Source: Paludibacteraceae bacterium (GTDB taxonomy: Bacteria > Bacteroidota > Bacteroidia > Bacteroidales > Paludibacteraceae). Taken from it: a stretch of 39,716 nucleotides of DNA. The position numbers and the translations under genes were made by a program. Location of the stretch: assembly GCA_017464475.1 (NCBI GenBank), contig JAFTZQ010000001.1, positions 1-39,716 on the forward strand, in the 5' to 3' direction. Positions 17,101 to 23,578 of the stretch are shown here, piece by piece. The first letter of the stretch is position 1; every line of letters begins with the position of its first letter. The notes under the pieces are model-generated. The model ran no database searches. It was not told the DNA's origin and saw only the letters and a list, made by a program, of their open reading frames with translations.

Positions 17101-18244
17101 TTTCGATTTGGCGCTTGATCCTTCGGGGCAGTGTTCTCCGGGCTGGTATGACTTTACCGTTCCTTTCCCAGTAGATGCAGTCAACGGCGTGACCCGTTTC
17201 GACAATAGTACGCACCTTGAGAAAACAATCAAATGCGAGACCAATTATGCAATTATGGACTTCTCAGAGAGCCGCCGTGTAGAGACAGGTTATGGATGGA
17301 AGAAATATCACTCTGTAATGCAACCGGGACAATGCTATACGATAACGATTGACGATGTAGATAATGTATATCGTTTCAAAAAGACAGCTACGGGATCGTT
17401 TAATCTCAGCTCTACAACATCAATGGCATTCTCCGACGTGGAAAATGAAAATAAAGGGTGGAATTGTTTAGGCAACGGAACCTTAGAACATGCCAATCTT
17501 TCGGCAGAGGGAATAGAGAAAGTTCATATATATAGCCATACGACCAATTCATACACCGCAGTACCTATAGATGAGTATACCTACGTGGTTGGATCGGCAT
17601 ATATGATTCAGACTCCTTCTGCCGGAAAAGAAATTACATATACGCATGTGGGCAATACTCGTACGCTCCGTGCTCCGCGTCGTTCGTCGTCTGAAACAGA
17701 GTTTATGCTGTCTCTGTCTCAAGAAGGAGCCAATTATAGCGACGACCGCTTGTATGTGAGTGCAGATGAAGAAGCTACTTATTATTACGAAGCCGGACGC
17801 GAATTAACGAAGTTTGCTGCTCCGACAGACTCCAAAGTAGCACAAGTGTGGGCAAATGCCTACGGCATGAAACTATGTGATATAGAGATGCCGTTGGTAA
17901 ACGAAGAAGCCGCAGTCGCATTGAGTTTCTATGCTCCCAAGGCAGGCTCTTATACCTTTGCAATTGATCGTATGCCGGAAGATGAGGCAGACTTGTATCT
18001 CACATATAATGGCTCGGATATTTGGAACTTAACGGAGAGTTCATATACCTTAGATCTCTCCAAAGGAACAACTGAAGGTTACGGCTTACGTATTCAGTCG
18101 AGGAACGCTCCGCAGATCACAACCGGTGTGGATGAGATCAATGGAGAGAAAGAAGGAAATCGCAAGGTTCTGATCGGAAATGATATATATATTATTACGA
18201 AAGAGGGCGCAATATTTAATGCAACCGGCAAAAAAGTGAAATAA
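11099..18244 (+). CDS. Giant secreted adhesin with Ig-like repeats and C-terminal sorting tail
   Basis: 2381-aa predicted surface protein. The signal sequence is unusually far in: the hydrophobic ISLIAFLLLVLGG ends at AWA, residue 68. Starts at 11099, 11108 or 11195 are possible; 11195 gives a conventional signal peptide length. The body is a string of Ig-like/BACON/MBG-type beta domains (patterns such as ITWEQTLVGLKTN, TSSNSDVIAVSPDG, VTITGKAEK-like linkers). A long-range duplication is visible: modules ending VRDPNSACDEY near 515 and VRDPNADCDQL near 1625. Residues about 1880-1960 look like a beta-helix stretch (LTIDEGATLTIGDGGVLTIG). The C-terminal 25 residues (IYIITKEGAIFNATGKKVK) match other secreted proteins here. 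Probably a type IX-exported adhesin; ligand unknown. Confidence 0.82.
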   Translation: MKKMSFRSIFNWLYAKTLNRAMSDRQPREDREMNHSVYRPVCVSYVSRISLIAFLLLVLGGWNTQAWAQLPYNTTMTQTHYNNSKIVVGNDGASYSQNKWDSGIRLEARKSYIRGSEWNWNDKYVIIALDQTGIPHQLTFKCKGSSAIATKPYWYVHESSDNKNWTSTGWTYTTPSTSAVSVSTDWSATQTVTLSKSTKYIKLCYKGNYAGTFGSIVVSDQAYVHNPKVGEEEITSLDFGSGKISSGKAELSFDIEWCNVSALSVTSNSTYFTVSPTSFGGTAKYGTQTVKVYYDRDKTVGNHSGTITISNGNATYTKTVSVSGTTTLRPQAIHWEADLVAVNYTLNAEDNLTGSAIATADNEEATITYTSSNSDVIAVSPDGKTLVAVANGTAKITATATGNDIYDVGTDSKTFTVTAKKKQTITWEQTLVGLKTNASPNTINLNATATSGGTVTYAIEAGSDACITLSGANNSVMTITGTPGEAYIIATQAGGIIGGEEWISATARKQVKVRDPNSACDEYALADQSFTFNKGDKTSMSEKAFNLTGKPTTLTFYAKRGGLKYLWSEQQDMYVEQYANFGSGLEWKQVVSIKPGEDRGKFGPYTLDETATKIRFRSGEYAEQNVTNISVPRKKELEVSETDITENAERNVRWSKTISVSRSNIDVVDLSVTSSDALCPFVLNKTSIGTDCADRSTETFEVSFTPKEKNKTYTGTITITDGKANPTTHTINLSVTTVAFNQAITWNFEDNQVFETTHEPLVFDATTDATGLAVSYKLKDGDEDKATIEGNTLTFTASGTIHVIAYQEGSDRYNAAPEIEKTIIVNKATPNIATNPSGTAVTYLQNLSASTLSGGSADVTLRGVANTEVAGSWAWSNPTQVIKDNAGTHNYEVTFTPTDGGMYNTNTCMVSVTILRAEQAIAMNNGTVKVAVDGIDEGKADSYLNLNSLIASQKTDVVNAVKRDGNVTYAVISANADKATIDGSTFSATEIGDYTIRATKAETEYYNAATADFTVTVDKRGNTITTAGPYTKYVDEEVAEVATVVNSDGEIHTSSSDATIAYYDITNNKIVIPNSEAKSFDTKEVTIKIWQDETVRFEGIAEADAKTITLTVKKYDNAILVKGVANYVNTITTDSYDNGFVFTANNTDYENSPIIVTQTEGNEIATYYDTAENPKVVYSNSKLGTATWSITQAESYKYKAAANTFTVKVENAAMGQCFMYNDQNEYEVSTHITSFQGEETDKWYIPDAQNAQELYYEAKKSLLASEQFFIQYSKNGTDWTDLDQPDLSNWGSYQTYGPIDVSNIDFVYLRATAKTWATGTKNIKNIRLTRKPNLSAEGISITKTADNQTLYFGNVGAGKVNVNWSVVDGGDIHIVSDNGKFTIPQDVIPNTECNSGTTPVTILYHPTSTKEESATITIYNTNQRVEVTVTGKAEKTPQTIVWYINGEAVDTRTNPKPAVRTTDIITARTNRNHEVTFTSVSNAELMEITANGTLIPLQEGEVTVYAHGAVDEEDRANYAEVNDQLTFVVTEAAIQTIVWDQTFLGLDQNNEDIPLTAYAKWTDENGNEQRREVIYSVAGESVAQVVDGKLDILAQGTTIITATAPGGEENGITFLEATATKKIVVRDPNADCDQLIYTQSEEKAADCGWNLTHKVDRSIIFDLSEYGEPRTCNFDYTGASHKDLVGVYYFYAGTVKVEQYLSTINQWVEVETSLSSYSKGSKDGAKGTYVNSGDIQLDAHATKIQVSVYGAVGYFYVNNMQITLARYIEPDQETMEFGEHSVGEVFKNEVPLEISYSNVAGPITITSSKPDLFYVAEENRMLDVECGTEGMKAVNVYYHPVSDSESDEAVLTISDGKMTKEVTLHASTADLRYIFNSENTTWEQNNNWIGKDAPTSGDYIVEIQTDVVLTTDVSVYSLTIDEGATLTIGDGGVLTIGDGNSSQKETYGNLHVAKGGKVRLTTGELIVNDFTLDAELADQGYSGRSGQVHNTNQLVVNGDAYFDLALDPSGQCSPGWYDFTVPFPVDAVNGVTRFDNSTHLEKTIKCETNYAIMDFSESRRVETGYGWKKYHSVMQPGQCYTITIDDVDNVYRFKKTATGSFNLSSTTSMAFSDVENENKGWNCLGNGTLEHANLSAEGIEKVHIYSHTTNSYTAVPIDEYTYVVGSAYMIQTPSAGKEITYTHVGNTRTLRAPRRSSSETEFMLSLSQEGANYSDDRLYVSADEEATYYYEAGRELTKFAAPTDSKVAQVWANAYGMKLCDIEMPLVNEEAAVALSFYAPKAGSYTFAIDRMPEDEADLYLTYNGSDIWNLTESSYTLDLSKGTTEGYGLRIQSRNAPQITTGVDEINGEKEGNRKVLIGNDIYIITKEGAIFNATGKKVK
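11204..11247 (+). repeat. Family E repeat inside the adhesin N-terminus (E1)
   Basis: GTCTATCGTCCCGTATGTGT followed by repeated CTCGTATGT units. It resembles intergenic repeats at 27190 and 37630. It encodes the start of the N-terminal region just before the hydrophobic signal segment (SVYRPVCVSYVSR). Confidence 0.6.
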
Positions 18245-18246
18245 AA

Positions 18247-18278
18247 TTTGCAGGTTCGGAAAAAAAGCAGTACTTTTG
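18247..18278 (+). promoter_or_regulatory. Bacteroidetes promoter of the 43-aa protein
   Basis: TTTG at 18247-18250 and TACTTTTG at 18271-18278, spacing 20, beginning only a few bases after the adhesin stop codon. The start codon at 18288 is very near the expected transcript start, so the leader is extremely short. Confidence 0.85.
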
Positions 18279-18287
18279 TAGTCGTAA

Positions 18288-18419
18288 ATGGAAAAGAAGC
18301 ATTACATAGAACCGATGACGGAAATTGCTATCGTCAAGACTTCAGAAATAATGTGGCCTATAGAAGGGAGCTCTACTCATCCTCAAGCTGCACCCCAGCG
18401 GCGTGATCGCGTATTCTGA
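18288..18419 (+). CDS. Small protein, 43 aa (YxxPxxE type)
   Basis: ATG at 18288, TGA at 18417-18419. It begins MEKKHYIEPMTEIAIVKTSE and later has GSS and a basic end (QRRDRVF). The Lys-Tyr-x-x-Pro-x-x-Glu opening with a GSS in the second half is a pattern I associate with many short uncharacterised Bacteroidales proteins. It has a precisely spaced promoter and a strong terminator of its own, which argues that it is expressed as a free-standing gene. No signal peptide or catalytic motif was seen; function unknown. Confidence 0.65.
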   Translation: MEKKHYIEPMTEIAIVKTSEIMWPIEGSSTHPQAAPQRRDRVF

Positions 18420-18422
18420 AAC

Positions 18423-18458
18423 AAACCACCCCGTGGCAACCTGCCGCGGGGTGGTTTT
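18423..18458. terminator. Strong hairpin terminator
   Basis: AAACCACCCCG (18423-18433) pairs with CGGGGTGGTTT (18447-18457). Inside, GGCA/TGCC pairs around the loop ACC with a U-G pair between, giving about 16 continuous pairs. The 3' arm ends in TTTT. It ends the 43-aa gene. Confidence 0.85.
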
Positions 18459-18464
18459 CGAATG

Positions 18465-18494
18465 CCCGAATAGTTTCGGGACAATGGACGTTGC
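18465..18494 (+). repeat. REP-like hairpin upstream of the RAYT gene
   Basis: CCCGAA-TAGT-TTCGGG hairpin followed by ACAATGGACGTTGC. A second copy, CCCGCATAATATGCGGG plus ACAATAAACGTAGC, lies inside the transposase gene at 18898-18928. The stem differs by a compensating pair (A-T to C-G) while the 3' flank is conserved. Confidence 0.7.
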
Positions 18495-18535
18495 GAAAGA
18501 AAGGGACAATAAAGGAAACCAAGATAAATAGGAAT

Positions 18536-19531
18536 ATGGAAAAGGAGAAATGGCAATGGCAAGGCTGGGGGACGGCATGGAAAGGCGTAGGCATATACCA
18601 TGTGACCATGACTATACCTTCTCGTGAACCATTGTTGGGAAAATTGGTTATTCCAGAAAATGATCCGAAACAGGCAAAGGTGGAATTAAGCGAAATAGGA
18701 GTACAGACAAAGTCATGCGTAGATGCCATCCCTGTTCGCTATCCTGAGATCCGTATTATCCAACTAAGAATGATGCCGGATCATTTGCATGTAATCTTGT
18801 ACGTGACAAAATCAATGCCTATAAGCATCAAGATGGTCGTACGCGGGTTATGGCAGGGAGCAAAGAAAGTAGATAGGGAACATACAACGTCCGTTAGCCC
18901 GCATAATATGCGGGACAATAAACGTAGCACACCACTGTTCACAGAGATGCCATTTATTCGTCCTTTGTCAAGAAAAGGCCAGCTTCAGACCATGATTCGT
19001 TATGTACAGATGAATCCCCAACGTCTCGCTACTAAGCAACTGAAGCCCGGTTTCTTTCATGTACAGGAAGGCATAGAAATAGGAGCAAGAAAATATTCCG
19101 GGGTGGGAAATGTAGCCCTGCTGCAAGCAGCACACTATATGCCCGTCCATGTACGGAGGAAAATGGTGGAGGAAGCCGCGCATGGGCAATCGCAAGCGTT
19201 GCGTGATTATATGAATAGCTGTGTTGCGGAAGCCCGAAAAGGAACGGTGATGGTGTCACCATTTATCAGCCCTGATGAGAAGCGGGTAATGGAGGTGCTC
19301 TTGAAAGAAAAGAAAAGGTTTGTTCTTCTTGCAGATAATGGTTTTCGGGATTATTATAAACCTTCAGATGGAATATTCGATGCTGTAGCAGAGGGACGAG
19401 TGCTGATTCTTAGTCCGTGGGAAGATTACCAAGATAGGAAAAAGATAAGCAGAGAAGATTGCATAGCCTTGAATGGAATGGCAGAAGATATATGCGCGGC
19501 TTTAAACCACGAACAGTATTCGGGAAAATGA
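18536..19531 (+). CDS. REP-associated tyrosine transposase (Y1_Tnp) with C-terminal DprA/LOG-like domain
   Basis: 331-aa RAYT/IS200-like HUH transposase. The HUH site is His83-Leu84-His85 in MMPDHLHVIL and the likely nucleophile is Tyr156 in MIRYVQMNPQR, the RAYT-type Y-x-x-x-NP motif. The N-terminus GVGIYHVTMTIPSR is typical. Residues about 230-320 (GTVMVSPFISPDEKRVMEVL; AEGRVLILSPW) resemble a DprA/LOG-like Rossmann fold, an extension I recall from Bacteroidetes members; that part is tentative. ATG at 18536 was preferred over the TTG at 18491 because it precedes the conserved start and the upstream codons lie in a REP-like repeat. Such enzymes are single-copy domesticated transposases that mobilise REP hairpins in trans. 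Confidence 0.85.
   Translation: MEKEKWQWQGWGTAWKGVGIYHVTMTIPSREPLLGKLVIPENDPKQAKVELSEIGVQTKSCVDAIPVRYPEIRIIQLRMMPDHLHVILYVTKSMPISIKMVVRGLWQGAKKVDREHTTSVSPHNMRDNKRSTPLFTEMPFIRPLSRKGQLQTMIRYVQMNPQRLATKQLKPGFFHVQEGIEIGARKYSGVGNVALLQAAHYMPVHVRRKMVEEAAHGQSQALRDYMNSCVAEARKGTVMVSPFISPDEKRVMEVLLKEKKRFVLLADNGFRDYYKPSDGIFDAVAEGRVLILSPWEDYQDRKKISREDCIALNGMAEDICAALNHEQYSGK
18898..18928 (+). repeat. REP-like hairpin inside the RAYT coding sequence
   Basis: CCCGCATAATATGCGGG (8 pairs, central A) followed by ACAATAAACGTAGC. It encodes part of the spacer between the HUH and Tyr motifs (about residues 121-131, SPHNMRDNKRS). Confidence 0.65.
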
Positions 19532-19537
19532 ACATAG

Positions 19538-19615
19538 ATGAGGGTAGCAACGGATATCAAATTGTACAAAGATGTCCGTAATGGTAACGAAGTGGTACCG
19601 GAAGCGACTGCATAG
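19538..19615 (+). CDS. Possible 25-aa small protein
   Basis: ATG at 19538, 6 bp after the RAYT stop, opens a 25-codon frame MRVATDIKLYKDVRNGNEVV ending PEATA. No family recognised. It may be a chance frame or a remnant. The space to 19670 holds nothing else that I can identify. Confidence 0.2.
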   Translation: MRVATDIKLYKDVRNGNEVVPEATA

Positions 19616-19670
19616 TAACTGCATAAAACTTACAAGATACGGCTTAAAATAATAAATAAACCGCAAAAAA

Positions 19671-19713
19671 TGCGGCTTAAATTTGCATATATGCCGCAAA
19701 AGTTGTATCTTTG
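19671..19713 (+). promoter_or_regulatory. Promoter and palindromic operator of the Fic gene
   Basis: Promoter TTTG (19682-19685) and TATCTTTG (19706-19713), spacing 20. The -33 box is enclosed by an inverted repeat TGCGGC (19671-19676) N16 GCCGCA (19693-19698). A further CCGCA at 19661-19665 makes a direct repeat. The spacing suits a dimeric repressor, possibly the Fic protein's own winged helix (inference). Confidence 0.7.
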
Positions 19714-19740
19714 CACCGAATTTTGAAAGGGGCATATTGT

Positions 19741-21021
19741 ATGTTTATTCACGAATTCGACAATTGGACGCAATTTGCGTGGGATCATGACAAAGTAGAT
19801 GCTAAGTTGGCAGAAGTGTCGCAAGCTTTAGGGTATATGCGCGGGCGTCTGAGTATGGTTGGTTTCGATGAGCAACTGAAAGCAACTGCTGAAAGTGTGA
19901 CGCAAGATATTGTTTCGTCCTCAGAGATAGAAGGTGTAACGCTTAATACCCGATCGGTTCGTTCATCTGTGGCGCGCCGTTTAGGTGTACCCTACGAAGA
20001 GGTCAATGATACGATGTCTCACTATGTGGAAGGCATGGTGAGTGTTTCGCTGGATGCAACGCGTAATTACAAACAACCGCTGACTAAAGAACGTCTTTTT
20101 GCATGGCATGGCGAACTGTTTCCGGTTGAGCGGACACGGCTATATCCTATTGATGTGGGACAGTATCGTCAGGCGGGCATGCAGGTCGTGTCCGGTAATA
20201 TGGGGCGTGAACGAGTATGCTACGAGGCTCCGGCTCCGGAACGCGTGCAGGGAGAGATGGAGCGGTTTATAGTTTGGTTTAATGATCCCGACATCCCTGC
20301 TACACCGATAAAAGCTGCTATAGCGCATTTTTGGTTTGTATGCATCCATCCTTTTGATGATGGGAACGGACGTATTACTCGTGCTCTATCGGATATGGTT
20401 TTGGCGCGCGTTGAAGACAGCAACCTGCGATACTACAGTATGTCCAAGGCGATTTATGCTGATCGAAAGAACTATTATTTGGAGTTGGAGCGTGCTCAAC
20501 GCGGAACGGATATCACCAATTGGTTGATGTGGTTTTTGAATACCTTGTTAGTCGCGGTAAAGGACTCCGATACGGTGATAGGGAATGTGCTGAATAAGAC
20601 CTATTTCTGGCATATTCATGAAGATATTGTGTGCTCAGAGCGGCAAAAGAAGATTTTGAATATATATCTTAACGGATACGATGGCAAACTGACGGCAAAG
20701 AATTGGGCAAAGTTGGCAGAGGTGTCTTTGGACACAGCCAATCGCGATATAGCGGATTTAGTGGAGAAAAAAATGCTGCGTCCGGTTCCAGGAAACGTCC
20801 GAAACATCGCGTATAATATGGTATATGATCCGCATAGCTCGCTGCCGTTTGAAGATATACATATTGAGGAAAACGAAGCGCAGAAGTATATCTGTATGAC
20901 CTATAAACAGCAATTGTATCGTGAGCGTTTGAGTGCTGGGGATATGCAAAGTTTGGCGCAAGCAGAGCGCTCATTAGAAGACTTGGCGTATAAATATTTT
21001 GCTTATCTAACCTTACTTTAA
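19741..21021 (+). CDS. Fic-domain AMPylator-type protein (class II, DUF4172-like N-terminus, wHTH C-terminus)
   Basis: 426-aa Fic protein. The N-terminal DUF4172-like region contains the inhibitory motif Ser60-x-x-x-Glu64-Gly65 (SSSEIEG), characteristic of class II Fic proteins whose own helix blocks ATP. The catalytic motif is HPFDDGNGR at 203-211 with His203 and the two expected Arg/Gly positions, so it should transfer AMP to a protein hydroxyl. Residues about 315-375 form a winged helix (LTAKNWAKLAEVSLDTANRD), suggesting DNA binding and autoregulation. ATG at 19741 was chosen because a TTG at 19711 overlaps the -7 box. It converges on the DUF4861 gene with a 9-bp 3' overlap. Target protein unknown. 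Confidence 0.9.
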   Translation: MFIHEFDNWTQFAWDHDKVDAKLAEVSQALGYMRGRLSMVGFDEQLKATAESVTQDIVSSSEIEGVTLNTRSVRSSVARRLGVPYEEVNDTMSHYVEGMVSVSLDATRNYKQPLTKERLFAWHGELFPVERTRLYPIDVGQYRQAGMQVVSGNMGRERVCYEAPAPERVQGEMERFIVWFNDPDIPATPIKAAIAHFWFVCIHPFDDGNGRITRALSDMVLARVEDSNLRYYSMSKAIYADRKNYYLELERAQRGTDITNWLMWFLNTLLVAVKDSDTVIGNVLNKTYFWHIHEDIVCSERQKKILNIYLNGYDGKLTAKNWAKLAEVSLDTANRDIADLVEKKMLRPVPGNVRNIAYNMVYDPHSSLPFEDIHIEENEAQKYICMTYKQQLYRERLSAGDMQSLAQAERSLEDLAYKYFAYLTLL

Positions 21022-22044
21022 TCCTTTTGCCCAGCGGCGGAGATAGGCGTACCACTCTTCTGCAGTCTTTGCCACAGGGTGGTTTTCTTTGGTGGCTCCG
21101 ACTGTTGTGAGATAGAAATGAGCGGTGCTGGGCAAGGCTGACGGCTGATGGCTGAAAGCTGACAGCTTTAGCAGGCAGAGGCTATTCCGCTTGTCGTGGA
21201 CAAGGGCACCGGCATACTCCTTTGGAATAAAAACACCCAAGCCGACAGTCTCTTTGGCATACTTGACGCTATCGTTCACAGGCCAGTCGGTGCCCCAAGA
21301 GGCTAAAAGAATACCATTTGGCAGGATAAGCGAGATAGTATCTTTCCCTCCTTTCGCCGGAATGGTCTGTACGCCGGTGCAGAGCCCTTCAACGGGTGCC
21401 GAGCAGAAGACGTCGCAACGCATATCCCTATGTCCGGCTTTCATCGTATATCGGACATCCAGATTGACGATATGTCGCGTCTCCGGCAATTCTTCTTTGC
21501 CGTCAGGAATTGTCCAATCAATGTCGCGGACCGCGATAGTCGCTTCGTTGCGCCCTTTCTTGACAATCAATTGCTGCCGCTCTCCAACCTCCTCTATATG
21601 AAACAATTTGCCGTTCCAGTATTTGACAGAACCGACGCCGACCGTTCCGCTGACGCGGAGAATATCATCGCCATAACCCGCCTCCAGCAGACTGTCGTTG
21701 GGATACCAATGGCTCTCAGACAACTCCAGCTGCGGCTTGCGTTTGCAATAAGGATCAATGGTCTGTTTCTTGTCAAAATAGATGCGGTAAGCCATCAACT
21801 CACTTTCAACCGCCACGCCATGGTGGTGGAGCTGGTGGTAGGTATCTACATCAGGACCGTCTATCCATACGTCGATGGGGTAGCAGTGGCGCGTCTTGCC
21901 CTCCGCATGGATGACGGTGTAGCCTTCCATTGTGGAGTCCGCCGGTGTGCCGATCTTCCAAAACGAAGTTGCCACCCGCGGGGCGCACCCCGCGAGCAGC
22001 AGACCGACTATCGCTAAGCCGATATTATTTATTGATCGTGACAT
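21013..22044 (-). CDS. DUF4861-family lipoprotein (pectin-degradation associated)
   Basis: 343-aa predicted lipoprotein: MSRSINNIGLAIVGLLLAGC gives a lipobox with Cys20. The body resembles DUF4861 proteins, which accompany GH28/GH105 enzymes in pectin utilisation loci; a DUF4861 domain is probably a carbohydrate-active or binding module. The start at 22044 was preferred over one 45 bp upstream because it gives a clean signal. It overlaps the end of the GH28 gene by 20 bp, so the two are coupled. Near the C-terminus (about 292-303) the protein carries SAFSHQPSA encoded by a family C heptamer repeat, an insertion not expected in the family. No catalytic residues can be assigned from this sequence alone. 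Confidence 0.7.
   Translation of the reverse strand: MSRSINNIGLAIVGLLLAGCAPRVATSFWKIGTPADSTMEGYTVIHAEGKTRHCYPIDVWIDGPDVDTYHQLHHHGVAVESELMAYRIYFDKKQTIDPYCKRKPQLELSESHWYPNDSLLEAGYGDDILRVSGTVGVGSVKYWNGKLFHIEEVGERQQLIVKKGRNEATIAVRDIDWTIPDGKEELPETRHIVNLDVRYTMKAGHRDMRCDVFCSAPVEGLCTGVQTIPAKGGKDTISLILPNGILLASWGTDWPVNDSVKYAKETVGLGVFIPKEYAGALVHDKRNSLCLLKLSAFSHQPSALPSTAHFYLTTVGATKENHPVAKTAEEWYAYLRRWAKGLK
21136..21170 (+). repeat. Family C heptamer array in frame inside the DUF4861 gene
   Basis: GGCTGAC, GGCTGAT, GGCTGAA, AGCTGAC, AGCTTTA on the plus strand. On the coding (minus) strand it is stop-free and reads LSAFSHQPSA. Confidence 0.8.
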
Positions 22045-23578
22045 TCTCAACCGTCGGAGCCAACGAGAAGGCTTCGCCTTTCTTAACATTGATATTCACA
22101 TTCTCGATCACCAGTCCGTTCGTCTGGCGGAAGAGTGCCCCTTCGGTGGCATTCATCGTGATGTCGCGGAGCGTGACATTCTGGATCTTCATCTCCGGCA
22201 GACCGTTGAAATAGATAGCGCGTTTGATGTTGTTACCCTTGACATTCTCAATCACGATATTCTTGAACGCCGGTGTCTCTTCGCTGACCGCCGGAGCCTC
22301 TGCGTTCATGCGCGCAGCGAGTTCCTCTTCGGTCTCCTCGCCGGCACCTTTGCCTCCGTAGAAGAGGTCAAAGAGCAGACCCTCGTTCGGGATATTCGCC
22401 ATATTGACGTCGCGGATGTAGATATTCTCCACTACGCCTCCGCGTCCGCGGGTACTCTTGAACCGCAGACCTACGTCGGTACCGATATAGAGGTTGTTGC
22501 TGACCTGCACATTCTTGATACCGCCGGACATCTCGGAGCCGCATACAAATCCGCCGTGGCCGTGATAAACGACGCAATCGTCCACCACTACATTCTCCGT
22601 CGGGATACCTCTGTCGCGACCGGGTTTGTCCTTGCCGGATTTCATACAGATGGCGTCGTCGCCTACGTCAAACGAGCAATGGCTGATCACTACATTTTTG
22701 CAGCTCTCTACATCCACGCCGTCGCCGTTCTGGCTGTACCAAGGGTTGCGGACATTGAGGTCGCGCAGGATGAGGTTCTCGCAGCACATCGGATGGAGGT
22801 TCCATGCCGGGCTGTTCTCAAAAGTTACGCCCTCCAAGAGGATGCCTTTGCAGTCCACGAAATGGAGCAGCACCGGACGGAGGAAAGATTTGACTACCTG
22901 CCAGAGGCTGTCGTCGGTGATCACAGGCACGTTCTGGTCCACGCAATAAGTCTGCGCGAGGATCGAAGCGCTGTCCGGATACCAGATGTCTTTCTCGGTC
23001 ACTACGCCGCCTTTCTCCTGCAAGTGTTTCTTCCATTGGCTCGGAGCCATTTTGCCTTTCTTAAGCGGACGCCACCAGTCGCCGTTGCCGTTGAAGGTAC
23101 CATGGCCGGTGATGGCGATATTCTCTGCGCCGCGCGCATTCAGCGGAGAAGTGCAACGCTTGGTCGGAATACCCTCGAACCACTCGTCGTAGATCTCATA
23201 GAGGTCCAGATCATGGCTGAAGACGATGAAACTGTTCGTCTCGGTGTAGAGACGGACGTTGGATTTGAGGGTGAGCGGACCGGTGGTGTAGATACCTGCC
23301 GGAATAACCACTGTTCCGCCTCCGGCGGCTGTACATTCGTCGATGGCTTTCTGGATGGGCTCGGTAGCCAGCGCTACGCCCGTAGGATCGGCTCCGAAAT
23401 CCAGCACATTGAATGTACGGCTCGGGAACGAAGGTACTTTCACTTTCGGCATCTCGAAGGATGCCGCTTTGGTCAGTCGGTCGATGTCGCCCTGCTTGGT
23501 CGTTTGATACTGCGGCGCGGATGTGCAAGCGCCCAAAACGGCTGCTACAAGCAGCAATAGGGAAAATTTGTGTTTCAT
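22025..23578 (-). CDS. GH28 family polygalacturonase-like glycoside hydrolase (lipoprotein)
   Basis: 517-aa pectin-type glycoside hydrolase. Lipoprotein signal MKHKFSLLLLVAAVLGAC then TS, so anchored to a membrane facing the periplasm or surface. The GH28 motifs are all present in order: NGDGVDVESC (NTD-like), GDDAICMKSG with Asp307-Asp308, GHGGFVCGSE (G-H-G), and RFKSTRGRGG (RIK-like). They lie in a right-handed beta-helix with repeated NIVIENV-type rungs. Likely hydrolyses galacturonic acid linkages in pectin or rhamnogalacturonan, probably as an exo-enzyme. The ATG at 23578 overlaps the truA stop (ATGA) and the gene overlaps DUF4861 downstream, forming a truA-GH28-DUF4861 unit. A full-length open frame on the opposite strand is a composition artefact. 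Confidence 0.9.
   Translation of the reverse strand: MKHKFSLLLLVAAVLGACTSAPQYQTTKQGDIDRLTKAASFEMPKVKVPSFPSRTFNVLDFGADPTGVALATEPIQKAIDECTAAGGGTVVIPAGIYTTGPLTLKSNVRLYTETNSFIVFSHDLDLYEIYDEWFEGIPTKRCTSPLNARGAENIAITGHGTFNGNGDWWRPLKKGKMAPSQWKKHLQEKGGVVTEKDIWYPDSASILAQTYCVDQNVPVITDDSLWQVVKSFLRPVLLHFVDCKGILLEGVTFENSPAWNLHPMCCENLILRDLNVRNPWYSQNGDGVDVESCKNVVISHCSFDVGDDAICMKSGKDKPGRDRGIPTENVVVDDCVVYHGHGGFVCGSEMSGGIKNVQVSNNLYIGTDVGLRFKSTRGRGGVVENIYIRDVNMANIPNEGLLFDLFYGGKGAGEETEEELAARMNAEAPAVSEETPAFKNIVIENVKGNNIKRAIYFNGLPEMKIQNVTLRDITMNATEGALFRQTNGLVIENVNINVKKGEAFSLAPTVENVTINK

Noticed and set aside
18491-18535. Upstream TTG start extending the RAYT by 15 codons
   Set aside because: The added codons lie in a REP-like repeat flank, and the family N-terminus begins after the ATG at 18536.
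19711-19740. TTG start extending the Fic protein by 10 codons
   Set aside because: This start would lie within the -7 promoter box, upstream of the expected transcript start.
21932-23560. Plus-strand open frame of 542 codons opposite the GH28 gene
   Set aside because: It mirrors the minus-strand gene, which has a lipoprotein signal and all GH28 motifs. The antisense translation has no family features and arises from codon bias.
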